From: Galerina marginata
Taxonomy: Eukaryota; Basidiomycota; Agaricomycetes; Agaricales; Galerinaceae
Reading direction: 5' to 3'
Assembly (NCBI GenBank): GCA_023014335.1
Contig: JAECYW010000007.1
Coordinates: 1,550,001 to 1,614,000 of the forward strand
Length of the DNA stretch: 64,000 nucleotides
Shown here: in pieces, positions 11,103 to 24,000 of the stretch
Layout of the letters: each line of letters starts with the position of its first letter
Position numbering within the stretch: position 1 is the first letter of the stretch
Notes under the pieces: model-generated
What the model was told of the DNA's origin: nothing
Databases searched by the model: none
The model's input: the letters and a program-made list of their open reading frames with translations, nothing else
Program-made: the position numbers and the translations under genes

Positions 11103-11874
11103 TTAAGCAGGCAATGGAGGCATGGCGGTTGCGAAGCTCCGCCATTTGTCCCTAGCTGGGGCGGTCTCGCCGTACACCCAGTTGTCTTCGGGGACATCCA
11201 AGCTGAGATGGGCATCGCAGTCTTCGACGTAGACGGCAACGCCGGACCCATCCTCACCATCCAGGAGCTGCTCAAAGCCAGGGTGGTCGTCGTAGGTCTG
11301 CAGTTTGCGCAGGGCTTGGATAAGGTCCTCTGCTAGAGGAGTGGAGTTGGGTGGATCCTCCTTGATGGGTTCCCAGCCGACCGGGGGTGACCCGGGCGGG
11401 GAGATGAGGAAGTTCTTCTCGATCGCGGGTGGTTTGAGATAGCTGGTGAGTGGGATCCAAGATCGCTCGCCTCGTGGGATCAGAGGGTTCGGATCAGCAC
11501 GGTACACGCGTAGAACGACGTTAGAGCTGGACACCACAGACGCATGAGAAACGAGTGACGACGCGAACAAGGTTGGCTTACTCGTCGTGACCACCAACGA
11601 TGATGGGGTCGCTCTTCTGCTTCGCGAGCTCGGCGTGGTGCTCGAACTCATAGACAATGATGATTCTCCCAAAGCCTTGCAGAGGAACCCATTGGTTGAT
11701 GTCGCCGAAGGACGCGAAGTGGTCGCGCAGCATACTCAGAATAAGGGGGTCGAAAAACGACTTGGGCAGCGATGTTACCGCCAGAGTATTGGTGGGCTGC
11801 AGCACTGGGGGCGACGGCGGCGACGATGGCGGCGAGGGCGAGGGCTCTGAAACAGAGAAGTATTGTCTGGCCAT
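11103..11874 (-). CDS. RCN1: Calcipressin (regulator of calcineurin)
   Basis: Binds and modulates the calcium/calmodulin phosphatase calcineurin. 238 aa, exons 11103-11526 and 11582-11874 (phase 2). Seen: a Ser/Pro-rich N terminus, an RRM-like fold (about residues 30-110) with TNTLAVTSLPKSFF, FGDINQWVPLQGFGRIIIVY and a Glu/His-rich strand, then VVLRVYRADP. The family hallmark LISPPGSPPVGWEP (the SP repeat that contacts calcineurin in known homologues) is intact at about residues 145-160. The C terminus keeps an acidic GEDGSGVAVYVEDCD strand. Length and motif order match fungal calcipressins. Confidence 0.93.
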
Positions 11875-13076
11875 GATGATGGAGAAGGTTGTGGAGGAGA
11901 TGTTGGTGCAATCGAACCGTTTTAAACGAATTTTTAAGGGGGGCTGTGTTACGTAAGCGGACTGGCTGTGTTGTGGTGTTTTGTCATGTTCAAGTTGGCT
12001 GTCCTACTTCGAAACTCACGCATCATGCACAGCTCTCTGCCTTTCAATCACTCTCGAAGCGGTATGTTCTGGCGCAGCATGTATCAGGCTTGGTCGTGTA
12101 GGGTCTCCTGTGTATTCGGGAAAACGTCTGATTTTCCAGAAATCCGTCGCGCCATGAAAGTCGGTCGTTTCTGGCGGATCATTGGCCCAAAATCGACATC
12201 CCATAGTGTCACTTTGCCTTAAGACGGGTACTTGGTGATGCACATATGATATATCATTTTCTCAAGCAGTGCAGCTTGATCATGGCGTGCAGTATAGAAC
12301 CCCTAATCTCTTGCGGTGAAACTCCTGAAACTAGCCGGCCGTAGACGTATGCGTGGTGCTACTTGCGCCATTGCGCCGCTTCGGTCCACCCAAATACGAC
12401 GCCTGTCGAAAGATTTGAACGAGTAATCGTATTTATCCAGTATTGCAGTGTTATGAAGCTTTGCTCATTTGCACGGCTGTATGGATAAGTCTGCAGCCGG
12501 GTCCAAAGTCAAGCCGATTCCCACTAAACAGTAAGTTGGTAACTTCACTTCTTGGAGTTGCCGATAATTACTATGTATACAGGTTGTGGAAATTCGTTGC
12601 AATGAGGAGTACACGCACACCATCCATAGATATCCATTGCAAGATAATATTCCACATGTTCACCGTCCCGAGGCATTAAAGGATATTGCATCGGACTGCC
12701 TAATGCCGGCAACGAAAAGAAGAGTCACACTTGTAGACCCCTTATGTACTCCTGATTTTTTTTTTACTTTGCAGGTTTTTTTGCAGTCCGCTTGGGCCAC
12801 AGACTCGGACTTCTGAATTCCAGCAATTGATCCATGAGTGGCAAAGCGCGGCGATTACCTATTTAGGCTTATCAGCGTCGGGCATTGTTTTGGGATTCGA
12901 CTCTGCTTCCTGTGGCGCAACAAGTCCCGTGTTGTCGCGTCAAAGCGCCAGCCACTCTGAAGAGCAAAGCGCGTCCTTTGCATAAGTACCCGCACGTCGT
13001 CAATGTCGTTTCCCAACTTTAAAGCCCTAGCTATCTCTCGTTCATCCAAACATCGACTCCATCTAGCAATCTTACT
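11875..13076. other. Intergenic, about 1.2 kb, nothing recognised
   Basis: Serves as upstream region for calcipressin (-) and for the gene starting at 13077 (+). Frames are short and show no family motif. Confidence 0.4.
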
Positions 13077-14496
13077 ATGGCCCAAGATCAGAATCAAGAT
13101 CCGAGCAAACCGACTCCCGAAATGATTCAGCGATACCTCCAAGTATTGAACGAAGTTTGCCAAATTACTGCCAAATTTCGAGGTTTCTGGTCCGGCCAGC
13201 ACGACCTGGTAGATGATCCCATCGACAGGGACCGCCTCCTTCGCGCTCGGTAAGTCTTACCAATATAACTCTCAGAAGCCGAACTCAATGAGAGTATAGC
13301 GACGACCTGACGTCAATGTTGGCCACATGTGTCAACAAAATCAAGGAAGAGTAATTGTTGCATTTCTAATATCTTTGCCTTGTCTAATACATGCATTCTT
13401 CTCCAGCGCCGAGCCGACGAATGCTGCCGTTGCGCCCACCCCTATTCAAGCTACAGGGCCTACTACAGAGATATTACGTACCTGTGGCACTATTGTAGCG
13501 ATTCTGCCTCAGAACGAAGGAGAGGACTTCACCATTCCCATTGTGAATGCTCAACGATCGACGAGCGATGTATCCCGTACATCACTCAAACGGCCTGCAC
13601 CATCTGACGAGGAGTCGCATGCTAAAAGGCTTCGTCAATCTGACGGACAAGCTGTTGCATCCACCTCGAAGTCCTCTCCTCCTCATGCCGCGCCTTCCCG
13701 TCGACCTTCTCGTGCGCGCAAGTCGAACGGTCTATTCCGACACATCGCCCAGTCCTTATTTCATTCGTCATGGGCCAACCCCACCCCTACCTCTAGCTCC
13801 ACGTCACCAAACCCCTGGCAGCTCCCCGCAGAAGCCTTACACGCCCCTGAGAAGCCAGTTGTCCCAAGTCCGGTGACGAACGGCCTGGCTCTCAAACGCC
13901 AGGACTCTTTCATAGCAGTCGATCGGGGTGACCATGAGGAATGGCTCTCACCACGCCTGGCACGCCTCGAGCCAGAGAATATTGTCCGTATAGGCAGCTT
14001 CCCGCTTTACTACCCTCCGGGGTGGCCTCGTTCGAGTGGACGGGTTTCTGGAAGTGCTTCTACTTCTGGAACTCCGACTATTACCCCTTGCCGCGGCGGA
14101 TCTGGGGCTCGTGTTATGGATGACCGGAACGGAGTCGAGCGCGATGTCCTGGAGGAGACTCCTCAGGCTGGTCCCTCCGTCACTCAAGCTGCAGCAGCTG
14201 GTCTCGACGGCGCTGGCGTTAGCACGACCGATACGCTTTCTAGTGGGAACTCTGCTCTGCCCGACAATGCTAAGGGAAAGAAACGCGCTCGCGACTCGGA
14301 ACACGAGGAGATATCTGATCGTTGTCGTCAGCGCGATTCGATGATGACCCCGGCATCTCCTGGTGCTCGCCCTCGCAGACGTATCAGGTCTCCTGCAGGA
14401 CCGTCGATCCAGGCTAATCAGGTATCAACCCTTAGTCACTCTCCAAGAAAGTTTTTGTCACTCTCCAAGAAGCGGGATGAGTTCAAAGACAAGTAA
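13077..14496 (+). CDS. Uncharacterised, probably nuclear protein
   Basis: 437 aa, no family recognised. Exons 13077-13249, 13300-13350, 13407-14496; all junctions keep phase. Residues 1 to about 80 look helical (MIQRYLQVLNEV, FRGFWSGQHD, LLRARCDDLTSML). The rest is low complexity, rich in Ser, Pro, Thr and Arg, with basic clusters that resemble nuclear localisation signals: KRPAPSDEESHAKRLR (about residue 135), KGKKRARDSEHEE (about 360) and RPRRRIRSP (about 395). A short block NIVRIGSFPLYYPPGW (about 295) is more ordered in character. Nuclear placement is inference from the basic clusters only. Confidence 0.7.
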
Positions 14497-15331
14497 TTTT
14501 CCTACAATGTCGCTGTCTTTTTTCCTTATCCACCTTCCGTCTGCTTTGTTTCTCTTGGGGATTCTCCAGTCCTAAATATGCTGTGTTCCCAATACTGTAT
14601 ATTATTACTTTCTGCAAATAAAATGCAGCGCGCTTCTCTAGTCTTGTGGACGATATTTACCGCAAATATATAGCAGTCAAGTAATGCCAAAAAAATTCGA
14701 GGAATTCATGTAGAACTGATGCACGAGGGTTTCTTTTCCAACTACTTTCGGGAATATTGTCAATTTACATAGCCGAAAATCCATGAAGCCCTCTATTATG
14801 CTCCTCATAATTTAGGCACTAAGTATTTGAGCTTTTAAGACCCGTCCGATAAATATTTAGTGTCCAGAATAGTCCATGTCAAATTGGCCAGGCGAAATGG
14901 TGCCCAGTAAACGTTTAAACAGTTACAACAGCTCCTCCAAATCGAGTCAAGATCGCTAATTTTTTTAAAAATGCATCGGAAGCCTTCCATTTTATTTATT
15001 CCCGTATGTAAACAAGACCAGGATTTTCAGTGGGCTGAAATTATGCGGTAGTACGTGGTCGAGTTGGGGTTGAACAACGCCAGGCACCAAGGCGGCGGTT
15101 TTTCCCTTGTTCTTCGGGCGTGGGAAGTATGCGCCGTTTACGTAATGGTCCTCATTGTGCCCCACGAAGGCCGGGCGCACAAAGCCCAAGAACAATGCAA
15201 GAACAATGGCAGCACAAAACCAAGGGAACTGGGGTTCTAGCTCGGAGGTTCTTTTGGCCAGACTTGTCGGTTAAGAGGCAGCTTGCTTTAGCACCTACAC
15301 CACTCTCTATTTCTTGAGCTCGACGACTGTT
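14497..15331. other. Intergenic, AT-rich, no gene seen
   Basis: Between two plus-strand genes. Contains the presumed 3' end of the first and promoter of the second. Short frames on both strands lack motifs. Confidence 0.4.
14617..14622 (+). promoter_or_regulatory. AATAAA, possible polyadenylation signal
   Basis: Lies about 120 bases after the stop codon at 14496, a usual distance. Fungal signals are loose, so this is only suggestive. Confidence 0.35.
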
Positions 15332-18300
15332 ATGTTCTCGACGCTCCTTGTCGTTCTTTTACTTTCTTTGACCGCGTCTATTGGTGAGTCTTGGTTGTCT
15401 GGACTTGATATCACAATCTCATGTTTCGTCTTAGCTGCGCAATCCTCTTCATTTTCTGTCGTATGCGTTGCAGGGCAATGCATTAATGGATTTTCGAATA
15501 CAACTAGTACGCGATTCGAGCTTTCACGCGAACTTGACTTATAAAACAATGATCCAGTTGGTGCAAAGCTCTCAGCTTCAGGAGCTCCAACGAGCGTCCT
15601 TTTACTCCCTGGGCAATACACGTCTACTACAAATCCACAGTTGCTTCACAACCTTTTAACCTCCTCATCCGCCACACTTGCAAGTTCACCAGGATTCAAC
15701 GCAACTTCGGTGGCTCCTTTACCTCTTACGATAGCGCTCGAACCAGGACTTGCCATCTACTCCCTGCCACTATATTCAGGCCAAGCCGCGTTCTCACAGC
15801 TCCCAACGACCCCGGTCACCAACTCCTCAATACCGTTAACAGCGAACTCCATCGCGCTATCGAACAACATTTGGGCAGCAGTTTCCTCGTCCTCAAACAA
15901 CCGCATCATTATCTGGGACTCCATTCCCGACATCTCCCAACTTCCCACCGGCTCCTCTTCCCTTTCACTCCTCGACGTCCAATCCTCCTCATGCTCACCA
16001 CCATGTTCGGGATCTGGGGTCTGCTCGGCGTCGGGAACATGTAAATGTCCAGCAGGTTTTGCCGGTGATTCATGCGAAACATGCGCGGATGGATTTTTTG
16101 GACCAACATGTCAACCTTGCCCAGCTGGATGCACTTCTTGTGACCAAGGTATCTCAGGGTCTGGCCTTTGTCTGACCCCAATCGTCTCCAACGCTCCTTC
16201 CACCTGCAATTGTCTGAATGGTCAATGTGGAAGTGGGGGCCAGTGTAGTTGCAATCCCGGGTGGACCACCGCGGCGAATGGGACTGCATGTGCTACCTGC
16301 GCTCCCGGTTTCTTCCTCACGTCAACGGGAGACTGTCAAGGTATTTATACATGTAGGATTCGACAGCTCGGTTACTAATATCGCCATAGTTTGCCAGCTC
16401 GGGTGTACGCAATGCTCCGACGGAACGGGTGCTTGTCTCGCCTGCAAGCAGGGATTGACTCAAGATCCCAACGACAAGACGAAATGCGATCTTTTACCGG
16501 CGGCTACCACAACTGGAACGATTTGTCCAGAGAGATCCTTCAGCACGGGTGCCCAATGTGCTTTGTGTTCGCCTTCCTGTCGCAGTTGCACGGGTCCTTC
16601 GTCAAGCGAGTGTGTAGTTTGCGCATCGGGACAGTACCTTTTCAATGGAAGTTGTGTCGAGGCAAATGCGGATGGCGTTTGTGAAGGCACAAATGGGATG
16701 ATTGCGGACAATAATAAAAATGAATGTGATGGTTCGTAAAATTCACCTTCCCCGGTTTCCGGTTCATTAATTTTATTTCCCCAGGCTGCGGAGCTAAATG
16801 CACATCATGCAAAATTCCAAATTTCACTGGTGCATCAACGGTTAACCAGCTCCAATGCACAGGCTGCCTACCCGGTTTTTTCCTTTCTCAAGGAAAATGT
16901 GTGGAGGCTTGTCCTTCGGGTACCTTTGTCTCTCCGCAAGACAATCTAAATTGCATCGGTATGTCCTGAAAATTTTGTGGCTCCATCTCGAGCCTCATCT
17001 TTCTCATTATAGCATGTTCTTCATCTTGCGGAACTTGCGCGGGTTCCGCTAATTTCTGCCTCACCTGCGCTTCAGGACAACAACTTGCCTCATCCGGCCA
17101 ATGCGTTTCCACCTGCCCGTCCAATACATTTAGCTCCTCCGGCTCATGTCTCAAGTGTCACCCAGACTGCGCAAGCTGTTCCGGGCCCTCGTTCAACCAA
17201 TGCTCGACCTGCCCTTCCGAGCGACCCGTTCTCACGAATGGGAGATGTCTTCCGACATGCGGGAAATCGCAGTTTTTCGATAAAGGATCGGCGTCGTGCC
17301 AAGCCTGCGACTCTAGCTGCGCGAGCTGCTCTGGACCCGGATCAACCAGCTGCCTGGCGTGCTCCAGCTCGACGCAGGTGCTCCGTGCCGGATCCTGTGT
17401 GTCCGCCAATTGCAATGGATCCTCGAGTGTTATTCCTGGCTTGGGCGTGTGTCTTTCTGAAATCGTGCAGGTTCCCAGCGCGTCCGGGACCGGTACGGCT
17501 GCACCCCTGCCTACCATTACGGGGTTGACGGATCCCACTGCTATCGATAACACGCGTCGTCCGTTGGAGTGGTGGCAGATCCTGCTCATGGCCCTCGGGT
17601 GTGCCTTTATCTTGGTCGTCATCGTCATGCTCTGGCGGAGACACGCGAAGAAGCGGAGGGCGAAGCAGACCGCGAAGTTCGTGTCGGTGAAGCGGCTCGA
17701 TAACCCAAATAGGTGGAGGTTCCGCCTGGCGAGGTTCGGTGAGCGACTGTTTGGCAGTCGCGTTGGGAATAGACTGCAGAAGGACCAGGATGGTGACGTT
17801 TTGCCTGTTGCTTACAACCATCATGACCGTTATCGTTCGGAGTCGCGGCCGTTGAGTTTGGCTAGCTATAGTCAAGATATCAAGCTCAATAAAATGCCGA
17901 GCCCCGAGGAAAGGTCGAGGAGGCGAGAGACGGAGGACGACGTGGAGAAGTTTATTGATGCGTATGATTATTCGACGCATTCGAGGTCAAGTCGCGCACC
18001 ATCTACACTCCCTGGGCTAGAAGGCCGACAATACGACCAACGCCATCAACAGCGCCGGATTGAACAAGATTCACTGTATTCGGAGGTAACTGGTAACCAA
18101 AGACATACGCCGGAACCGCGTCAACCGCTCAAGAGAGAACCTTCTGGAGCTTCGAGGTTATTAAAGACGCGTAATCTCACCAACGATGGCCTGCTGGTTG
18201 ATATCGCAGATGACGAGAGAAAGCCACCTTCGCCTCCGTTGCAAATGGCTGCGAACACCGGTTCCTCGACCACGTTCAGGTCTCCTACCGAAGCTCAGGC

Positions 18301-18571
18301 CTACATGATGGCCGTCCGACCAGGCCTCATTGGTGCGCCGCCGCCGCAAATGATTGGTGCTCTTGGACCTACATCGACTGGAGGGTCCTTTATGCCTATA
18401 CCTGTCACACTGACGCCTAATGCGACCATGGGGCAAGGCTCATATTGGTTATCGCCTGTGGCGCCTACCACGATTGGTGGACTTCAGCCACAGCAGAATA
18501 CTGTGGCGCTCCAGCCAATGAACACCGGTGGATCGTCGTCCCGCAACCCGTTCCGACAAGGAATGTACTAG
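15332..18571 (+). CDS. Cysteine-rich (EGF/furin-like) single-pass membrane protein
   Basis: Putative cell-surface protein, 993 aa. Exons: 15332-15383, 15435-15506, 15558-16340, 16390-16731, 16785-16958, 17013-18571; every intron is phase 1. Seen: a cleavable signal peptide (about residues 1-19), a Ser/Thr-rich ectodomain start, then a Cys-rich region (about 185-640) with EGF-like turns (CSGSGVCSASGTCKC) and many furin-like repeats such as CSSSCGTCAG, CHPDCASCSGP and CDSSCASCSGPGS. One hydrophobic segment (about 661-682, WWQILLMALGCAFILVVIVM) is followed by RRHAKKRR, giving a cytosolic tail of about 310 residues rich in Ser, Arg and Pro. Uniform phase-1 introns suit module duplication. Similar proteins are known in mushrooms without an assigned role; receptor or adhesin function is inference. 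Confidence 0.88.
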
Positions 18572-19337
18572 CGCGACACCAAACTTTGCGAGCACGTTGG
18601 TGTCTGTCAATATCGACGCGACGTTTGCTCGTATCCGGACAAACGGACCGCGTCAGTTATCTGCGCCTTTATCCTTCACCTTTGCATAGACTTTCGGAGA
18701 TATGGACCTGTCATTTATTTCTTTCTGGCATCCTTAACCTACGCCATACTTTCTTCTTTCAAGCATTTCACGACAGACGTCCACACGTCAATGGGATATC
18801 CTTTCATCCCGCACATCATCACAATTCATTTAATGCATTCCAGAAATACATTCAGCATGTACATGTAGAGTAGAACACCCTAATCAACGTCCCAACAGAC
18901 TGGACATCGCTTGTTATTGAAAGATGACCGCTCGCCGAAAGGCTGGTTTGTAAAGACCCTTGGACGAAAGGCAAGACTAGCGCGGCTCGGTCGTGTGCCG
19001 CTCATGACGCCTCGGGCTGTCAGGATACCCCGCACTCTAATAGTAGCCCCAATATAAATACACGGAGAAGATGTTCACATCTGCGGCGGGGCAGGGAGAT
19101 GGTTGCCGCGTGACGGATTCCTCGGGACAGATCCAGATTGTATGCAGGAAGGCCTCTCAAGCCTGCCTTATCGGACCTTGTGGGTCGCGTGGACAAGCCT
19201 TGCTGACTACACAGCGCCTCTTTTTCTTTAAATCTCATCATCTTTTAATTTTCCTTCCTGCTTTTCGCGTTCTTTTCTTCTTTTCCCCCGCCACCATTTT
19301 GGCCCCATACCTCCGTCGCGTATACCATTTTCTGGCG
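18572..19337. other. Intergenic, no gene seen
   Basis: 3' flank of the Cys-rich gene and upstream region of the PP2C gene. A frame open from 19071 joins the PP2C frame but has no better start than 19338. Confidence 0.4.
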
Positions 19338-21097
19338 ATGATCGTCGAGCGTGCCTCGTATAACTGGGCGTACTCTGAGGATATCCCTGGCAGTCGCTGT
19401 GGCCCCGAGGACGGCCCATGGCCACGGCCGTATCAGGTTCTGGACGAGGACGAACTCTGGCGCGAGCTCAGAGTACTGGCCAAACCCCAGACCTCTCAAC
19501 TGGGTGCGGGGGGAAAATATAAGGCAGACAGCATCAACTTCCAACCATCCCCCACGACAAAAACGCAGGATCGCTATGTTGTCACCCAGCTCGAGGTGCA
19601 TGGCCGCCTATGGACGTTTACAGGGGTTTTCGACGGTGCGTTACTTGACAAATTTCCTCGAATTCGCAACTGACCTTCCCCGTCGCCCCTGTCATTCGCG
19701 TCATAAAGGTCATCTTGGTGATGTCACAGTCGAACACGTTGCCCACCATTTACCTATCATTGTCCGGGACTTCCTAAGGGAGGCAGAAGGGGCCGAGGGT
19801 GGCAAGCACACCCCGGAGGCTATTTCTGACCTTTTTACAAAGGCTATTGTGGCCTTCGACGATGCGATCGCGCATGACGTGTTGGATTTATTTGGCGGTT
19901 CGGTTGAAAAGCTAGACGACTATACTGATGCTCAAATTCGGGACGTCATCAACGACCAGCACAAAGGCGGCGCAAATTGGCGAAAGGCGAGACTATGCAT
20001 GTATGGGACTACTGCGCTCGTTGCGCTTGTTGACCCAGACCACAAAGACCTCTGGATCGCGAATCTCGGTGATTGTCAAGCAAGTAAGTTGCAGTTTCAC
20101 GTTTCGACCTTGCAATGAGTCATTGGTGCAACTGCCCCGGACTAGTCGCGTTACCAGGCCGAATATAAACTTTGTTCGCTGACATATATCTTTTCCATTA
20201 ATTTTAGTCATGGCATCCCCGGGTCATAGTGCAAAGGACTGGAAAATCGAGGTGTTGACCGCTAGCCACAATGGGGATAACGATTCCGAACTCGATCGAG
20301 TTAGGAAGAGTCACCCAGGTGAACCAGAGTGTATCGTCGACAGAAGAGTCCTCGGTGCCCTCGCGCCAACAAGATGTATGTCATTTTTATTTTATTGAGC
20401 GACGCAATCTGACCGAGACTCGTCTCTTTCCCCTTTATCGTCCTCCCCCCCTTCCGCTTCCGCTTCTCGATCGACAATTCTTACGTCTAACTGACCTCGG
20501 ACCGTATATTCGGCAGGTTTCGGTGATATCCCCTTTAAGCAGCCCCCCGCGTTCACTCGGCGCATCCTGTACAACCTGTTCCCCGGATTCCACAATACTT
20601 CGCCATGGGAGGAATTCCTCAAGCGCAATCAAACACCGCCTTACATCACTGCCGAACCTCAGATTGTTCATCGTCGTCTGGACGGAGATGATTTAAATGG
20701 CACGCCTACGACTCCGAGGAGCTTGACGCCTTCGGGTTCGAGATCTAGCAGTAGGTCTTCCACCAGGAGAAAATTCTGGTCTGGGTCCAGGACATCTTCA
20801 CAACCCTCCGTCCCACTACCTCGGTTCCTCATCCTAGCATCAGACGGCTTCGCCGACCTGTGCGACGGTGAAGGCCAAAAACGAATCATCGAAAGCTGGG
20901 CCCGTAGTATGGTAGCACGCAATCCCCCGGACAACGTCACGGACTCGGAGCCAGGTACAAAGCAAGATAATATGGCGCTCAGGCTTCTTCGCCGGGCTGT
21001 GGGCGGCGAGGACCGATTTGGCGTGTCTAGGGTGCTGACACTCGATATGGATGTAGCATGGATAGACGACACGTCCATCGTGGTTCAGACGCTCTGA
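19338..21097 (+). CDS. PP2C-type protein phosphatase
   Basis: Metal-dependent Ser/Thr phosphatase, 473 aa, related in layout to the pyruvate-dehydrogenase-phosphatase branch. Exons 19338-19635, 19709-20083, 20208-20375, 20517-21097. Seen: GVFDGH (metal-binding Asp-Gly, split by the first intron), YGTTALVALVD, LWIANLGDCQA, GEPECIVDRR with the following RCFGDIPFK, LILASDGFADLCDGE (second metal Asp) and the closing WIDDTSIVVQ. A Ser/Arg-rich insertion (about residues 360-395) precedes the SDG motif. No clear mitochondrial presequence is visible, so the compartment and substrate are open. Start 19338 is the nearest ATG in frame before the domain; the frame stays open upstream. Confidence 0.88.
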
Positions 21098-24000
21098 ATC
21101 TCCTTGCGTTGCTTTTCTTTCCGCCTTTAATCGTTCATTAACGCCCTTTGTGGGTGGTATGCATCATCACTCTGGTGCATAGATTACCACGGGCTTCTGG
21201 CCTCATTCCACTACATCTATCTATCCGTCCATCCGTCATCACCGGCAGTTCCCCACCCATTCTGACACCCCGACGTCAGCCATCCATTCCCTATTCATCA
21301 CTATCGCATTCTTCCGTTCATCCATCGAAAATTCATCGTCGGAGTTCAATAATCCATGCTTTCTCTGCTGTTTTCGCTGTATGTAAGTACTCGTCGCATT
21401 CGTCAAAAGATACATTACCCCATACCACCCACATCATATTGCATTCATTCATCTCATTTTTTCTCTTGGTGCTTTTGTTTTTTTCTTTCTGGGCTGTCAT
21501 TTTCATGTATACCTACCATCCATCCTACCTTCTCTTTTCGGGCCTGGCCACCATGCTTTTTTAGTGATATTAGTAAATTATTCTCCTCCATCACCCCATC
21601 CATCCGTGGCGTAGTGTTAATATCTCAATCATTAATGCGATTATTGCAGCGCGATCCTTCCTTCTATTGTTCTGCGCAAAGCATTTCTGGAATCGTTTTT
21701 TGACACCGGTGACCGCGAACCTTTTTCTTTGTTCTCTGGGCACTCCATAGAGCCGCACTGATTCAGCGATTGAGAGGCGCCGCCAGATGGACAAACCCCA
21801 GGCAAGGCCCGATATCAATCCCGAGTTTTTAAATTTACACTGTCATCAAGGTTACTGTATCGTTTCGACCTTATGTTCACGCTATGTTACGCGTTACACT
21901 CATAGTTCATTTTGCCACATGTTCAGAACGCCAAAAGTAGGCCTAATTAGGCAATTAAGGGTCCATTTCAGCTGTTCCGGGACGATTTTTTTGACTGTTC
22001 AGGGAGATTTTGGCCATGTTACGCGTTACAAAATGCGAAATTAGTTCAGTTTTTCGGCGCGTTACGCGTTACGTGAACATAGGGTCGAAACGATACAGTA
22101 TATCAGGTTTCGTACGCCGTTGCCAACGACAGAAGTACGTATTTATTGGGATCTATCTTCGTCTCATCATACCACCTCAGTCCAGGAGCTGCGGAAGGCA
22201 GAGAGCGCTTGCGCTGGAGTCCGGTGTAAAACTAGTAGAGATGTGGATGGACTCGACGGTTCAAGTACAAATCTATATGCCGCCGCACTCTCAGCAAACA
22301 CACAAATTAATATCCAATTTATTAGGTGGGCAAAGTGGATATGGGCGTCATGACCTCGTTCCATTGTTCGCTCCACTTGGACTCTCGATAAACCATCTGA
22401 TCGGTGCGATAATTACCAGAACATACCGGAACTTGATATCACTGACTTGGGTCTAGCAGCCTAGTGAGTCACGGCAAGGAACCAGAAAAAGCCTCATTAT
22501 CGCGCAATGCGTGGAGGTTGGCCGTGCTGGGGGTAGGCATAAAGGCCGTGCTAGACGATCATGGATCGAATCTGTGCGCCGACATACCTCCCTATGGACT
22601 TATTTTTGGGTAGCATTTCCCCTGGATCTGTCGGACGTTCGACCTTCCAGTCAGCCGTTATGCCAGAGAGGCTGGATAACAAGGGCCGTGGTGCCCCTAC
22701 TTGGCCAGGCGCTTAATTGTGACTGTTCGGATGCTGCGGTTAGAGGTGGCAAGGAAGAGATGGAGCATCAGTCACCACATATCACTTCATGTGTCTTCCG
22801 ACTGTGGTGCGCAGAGTCCCAGACAACGAGGCTGCCTGCCTGCCGTGCCTCGCAGATCACGCTATGTATTTCTGACGGAACCGTACCCACTTAAACCTTA
22901 TAAAACCCTAACGGAATCCAACGCGTGCCGTCGATCGTTCGCATATCATAAATAGCTACCTTCCAGCTTCCTGTGCAATAACGTCAGGACATGAGCGGTG
23001 TCACTGTGAAATTAGATGCCGTGAAGTTCTTGACAAGAATATGTTGTTCATATGCACAGAAGTAGTGTATTGCCAGATAATCTCCCAATGAGGCTGATGG
23101 ATCCATGGTCATGAGTCTTCATGAGGTCGGTGGGTATTCGGCTGAACCTTATGGACAGAAAATCCTCCTGTCGTGTGGGGTAAAACGTGTCGCCAGCCGA
23201 CATGGAATCTCTGACTTGAAGAGAAACAGCCTGCACTGTACATAATCGGTCCGTCACACCGAGCTCATGGTCTTTTACCCTCTGACGTCCCTGCGTGCTT
23301 CTTGAAACCCACCAACACGGAAAAGATGCAGGAATCTGGACGCTGATAAGGCATGACGCCGAGTCGCCACCAGGCGCAAGTGAGTAAATAAATGGAATTC
23401 TGCGCGGCCATGCATGCCACGGAGTAAAAGACCGAAGATAGATGGAATGAATACATCCATCAGCTGCATATGTACTGCGATATAATATGATCAAGCAGAT
23501 AGTCCCATGACGGGAAAGAAGAACTCGTAGTTTCCTTTAGTTCGGACGAGATAGAAAAATGGGGCGAAGGCCAAGCAACCTATCCAAATTTCCATAAGAA
23601 ACGATAAGGATGGCTGTCAAGCAGGGAATATGACGCGATATTTCACGCGCGCCGGCGGCTTTGTTTCGTCAAAGGCGAAGGGTCATAAGAAATTTAAGAT
23701 AGCCAATAGTATGTCCCGTGCCAAATAAGGGGTGGTTATCGGCGAGTTATGAGGTCAACCTGACGGTCCATGGAGAACTGTAACATGCATGCCGCGGGAC
23801 ATGCAGGTCATTGAATCGGGGAAACGGCAGCGAGCTCAATGGAATAAATTAATTTGCCTCCGTGGAATGATTAAACATGACCTGCTGATGGACTGGCCGT
23901 ATATATCGAGCCTCAGTGAACCAGGAAACAGGAGTCAACCAGGCGACCAGAATGGGCAGACTCGGCAGAGGTCGAAATAAGCTTGGAACAGATAATGCAG

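Noticed and set aside
22511..22955. 127- and 84-codon plus-strand frames
   Set aside because: No motif, no splice partners, and located in the gene-poor stretch.
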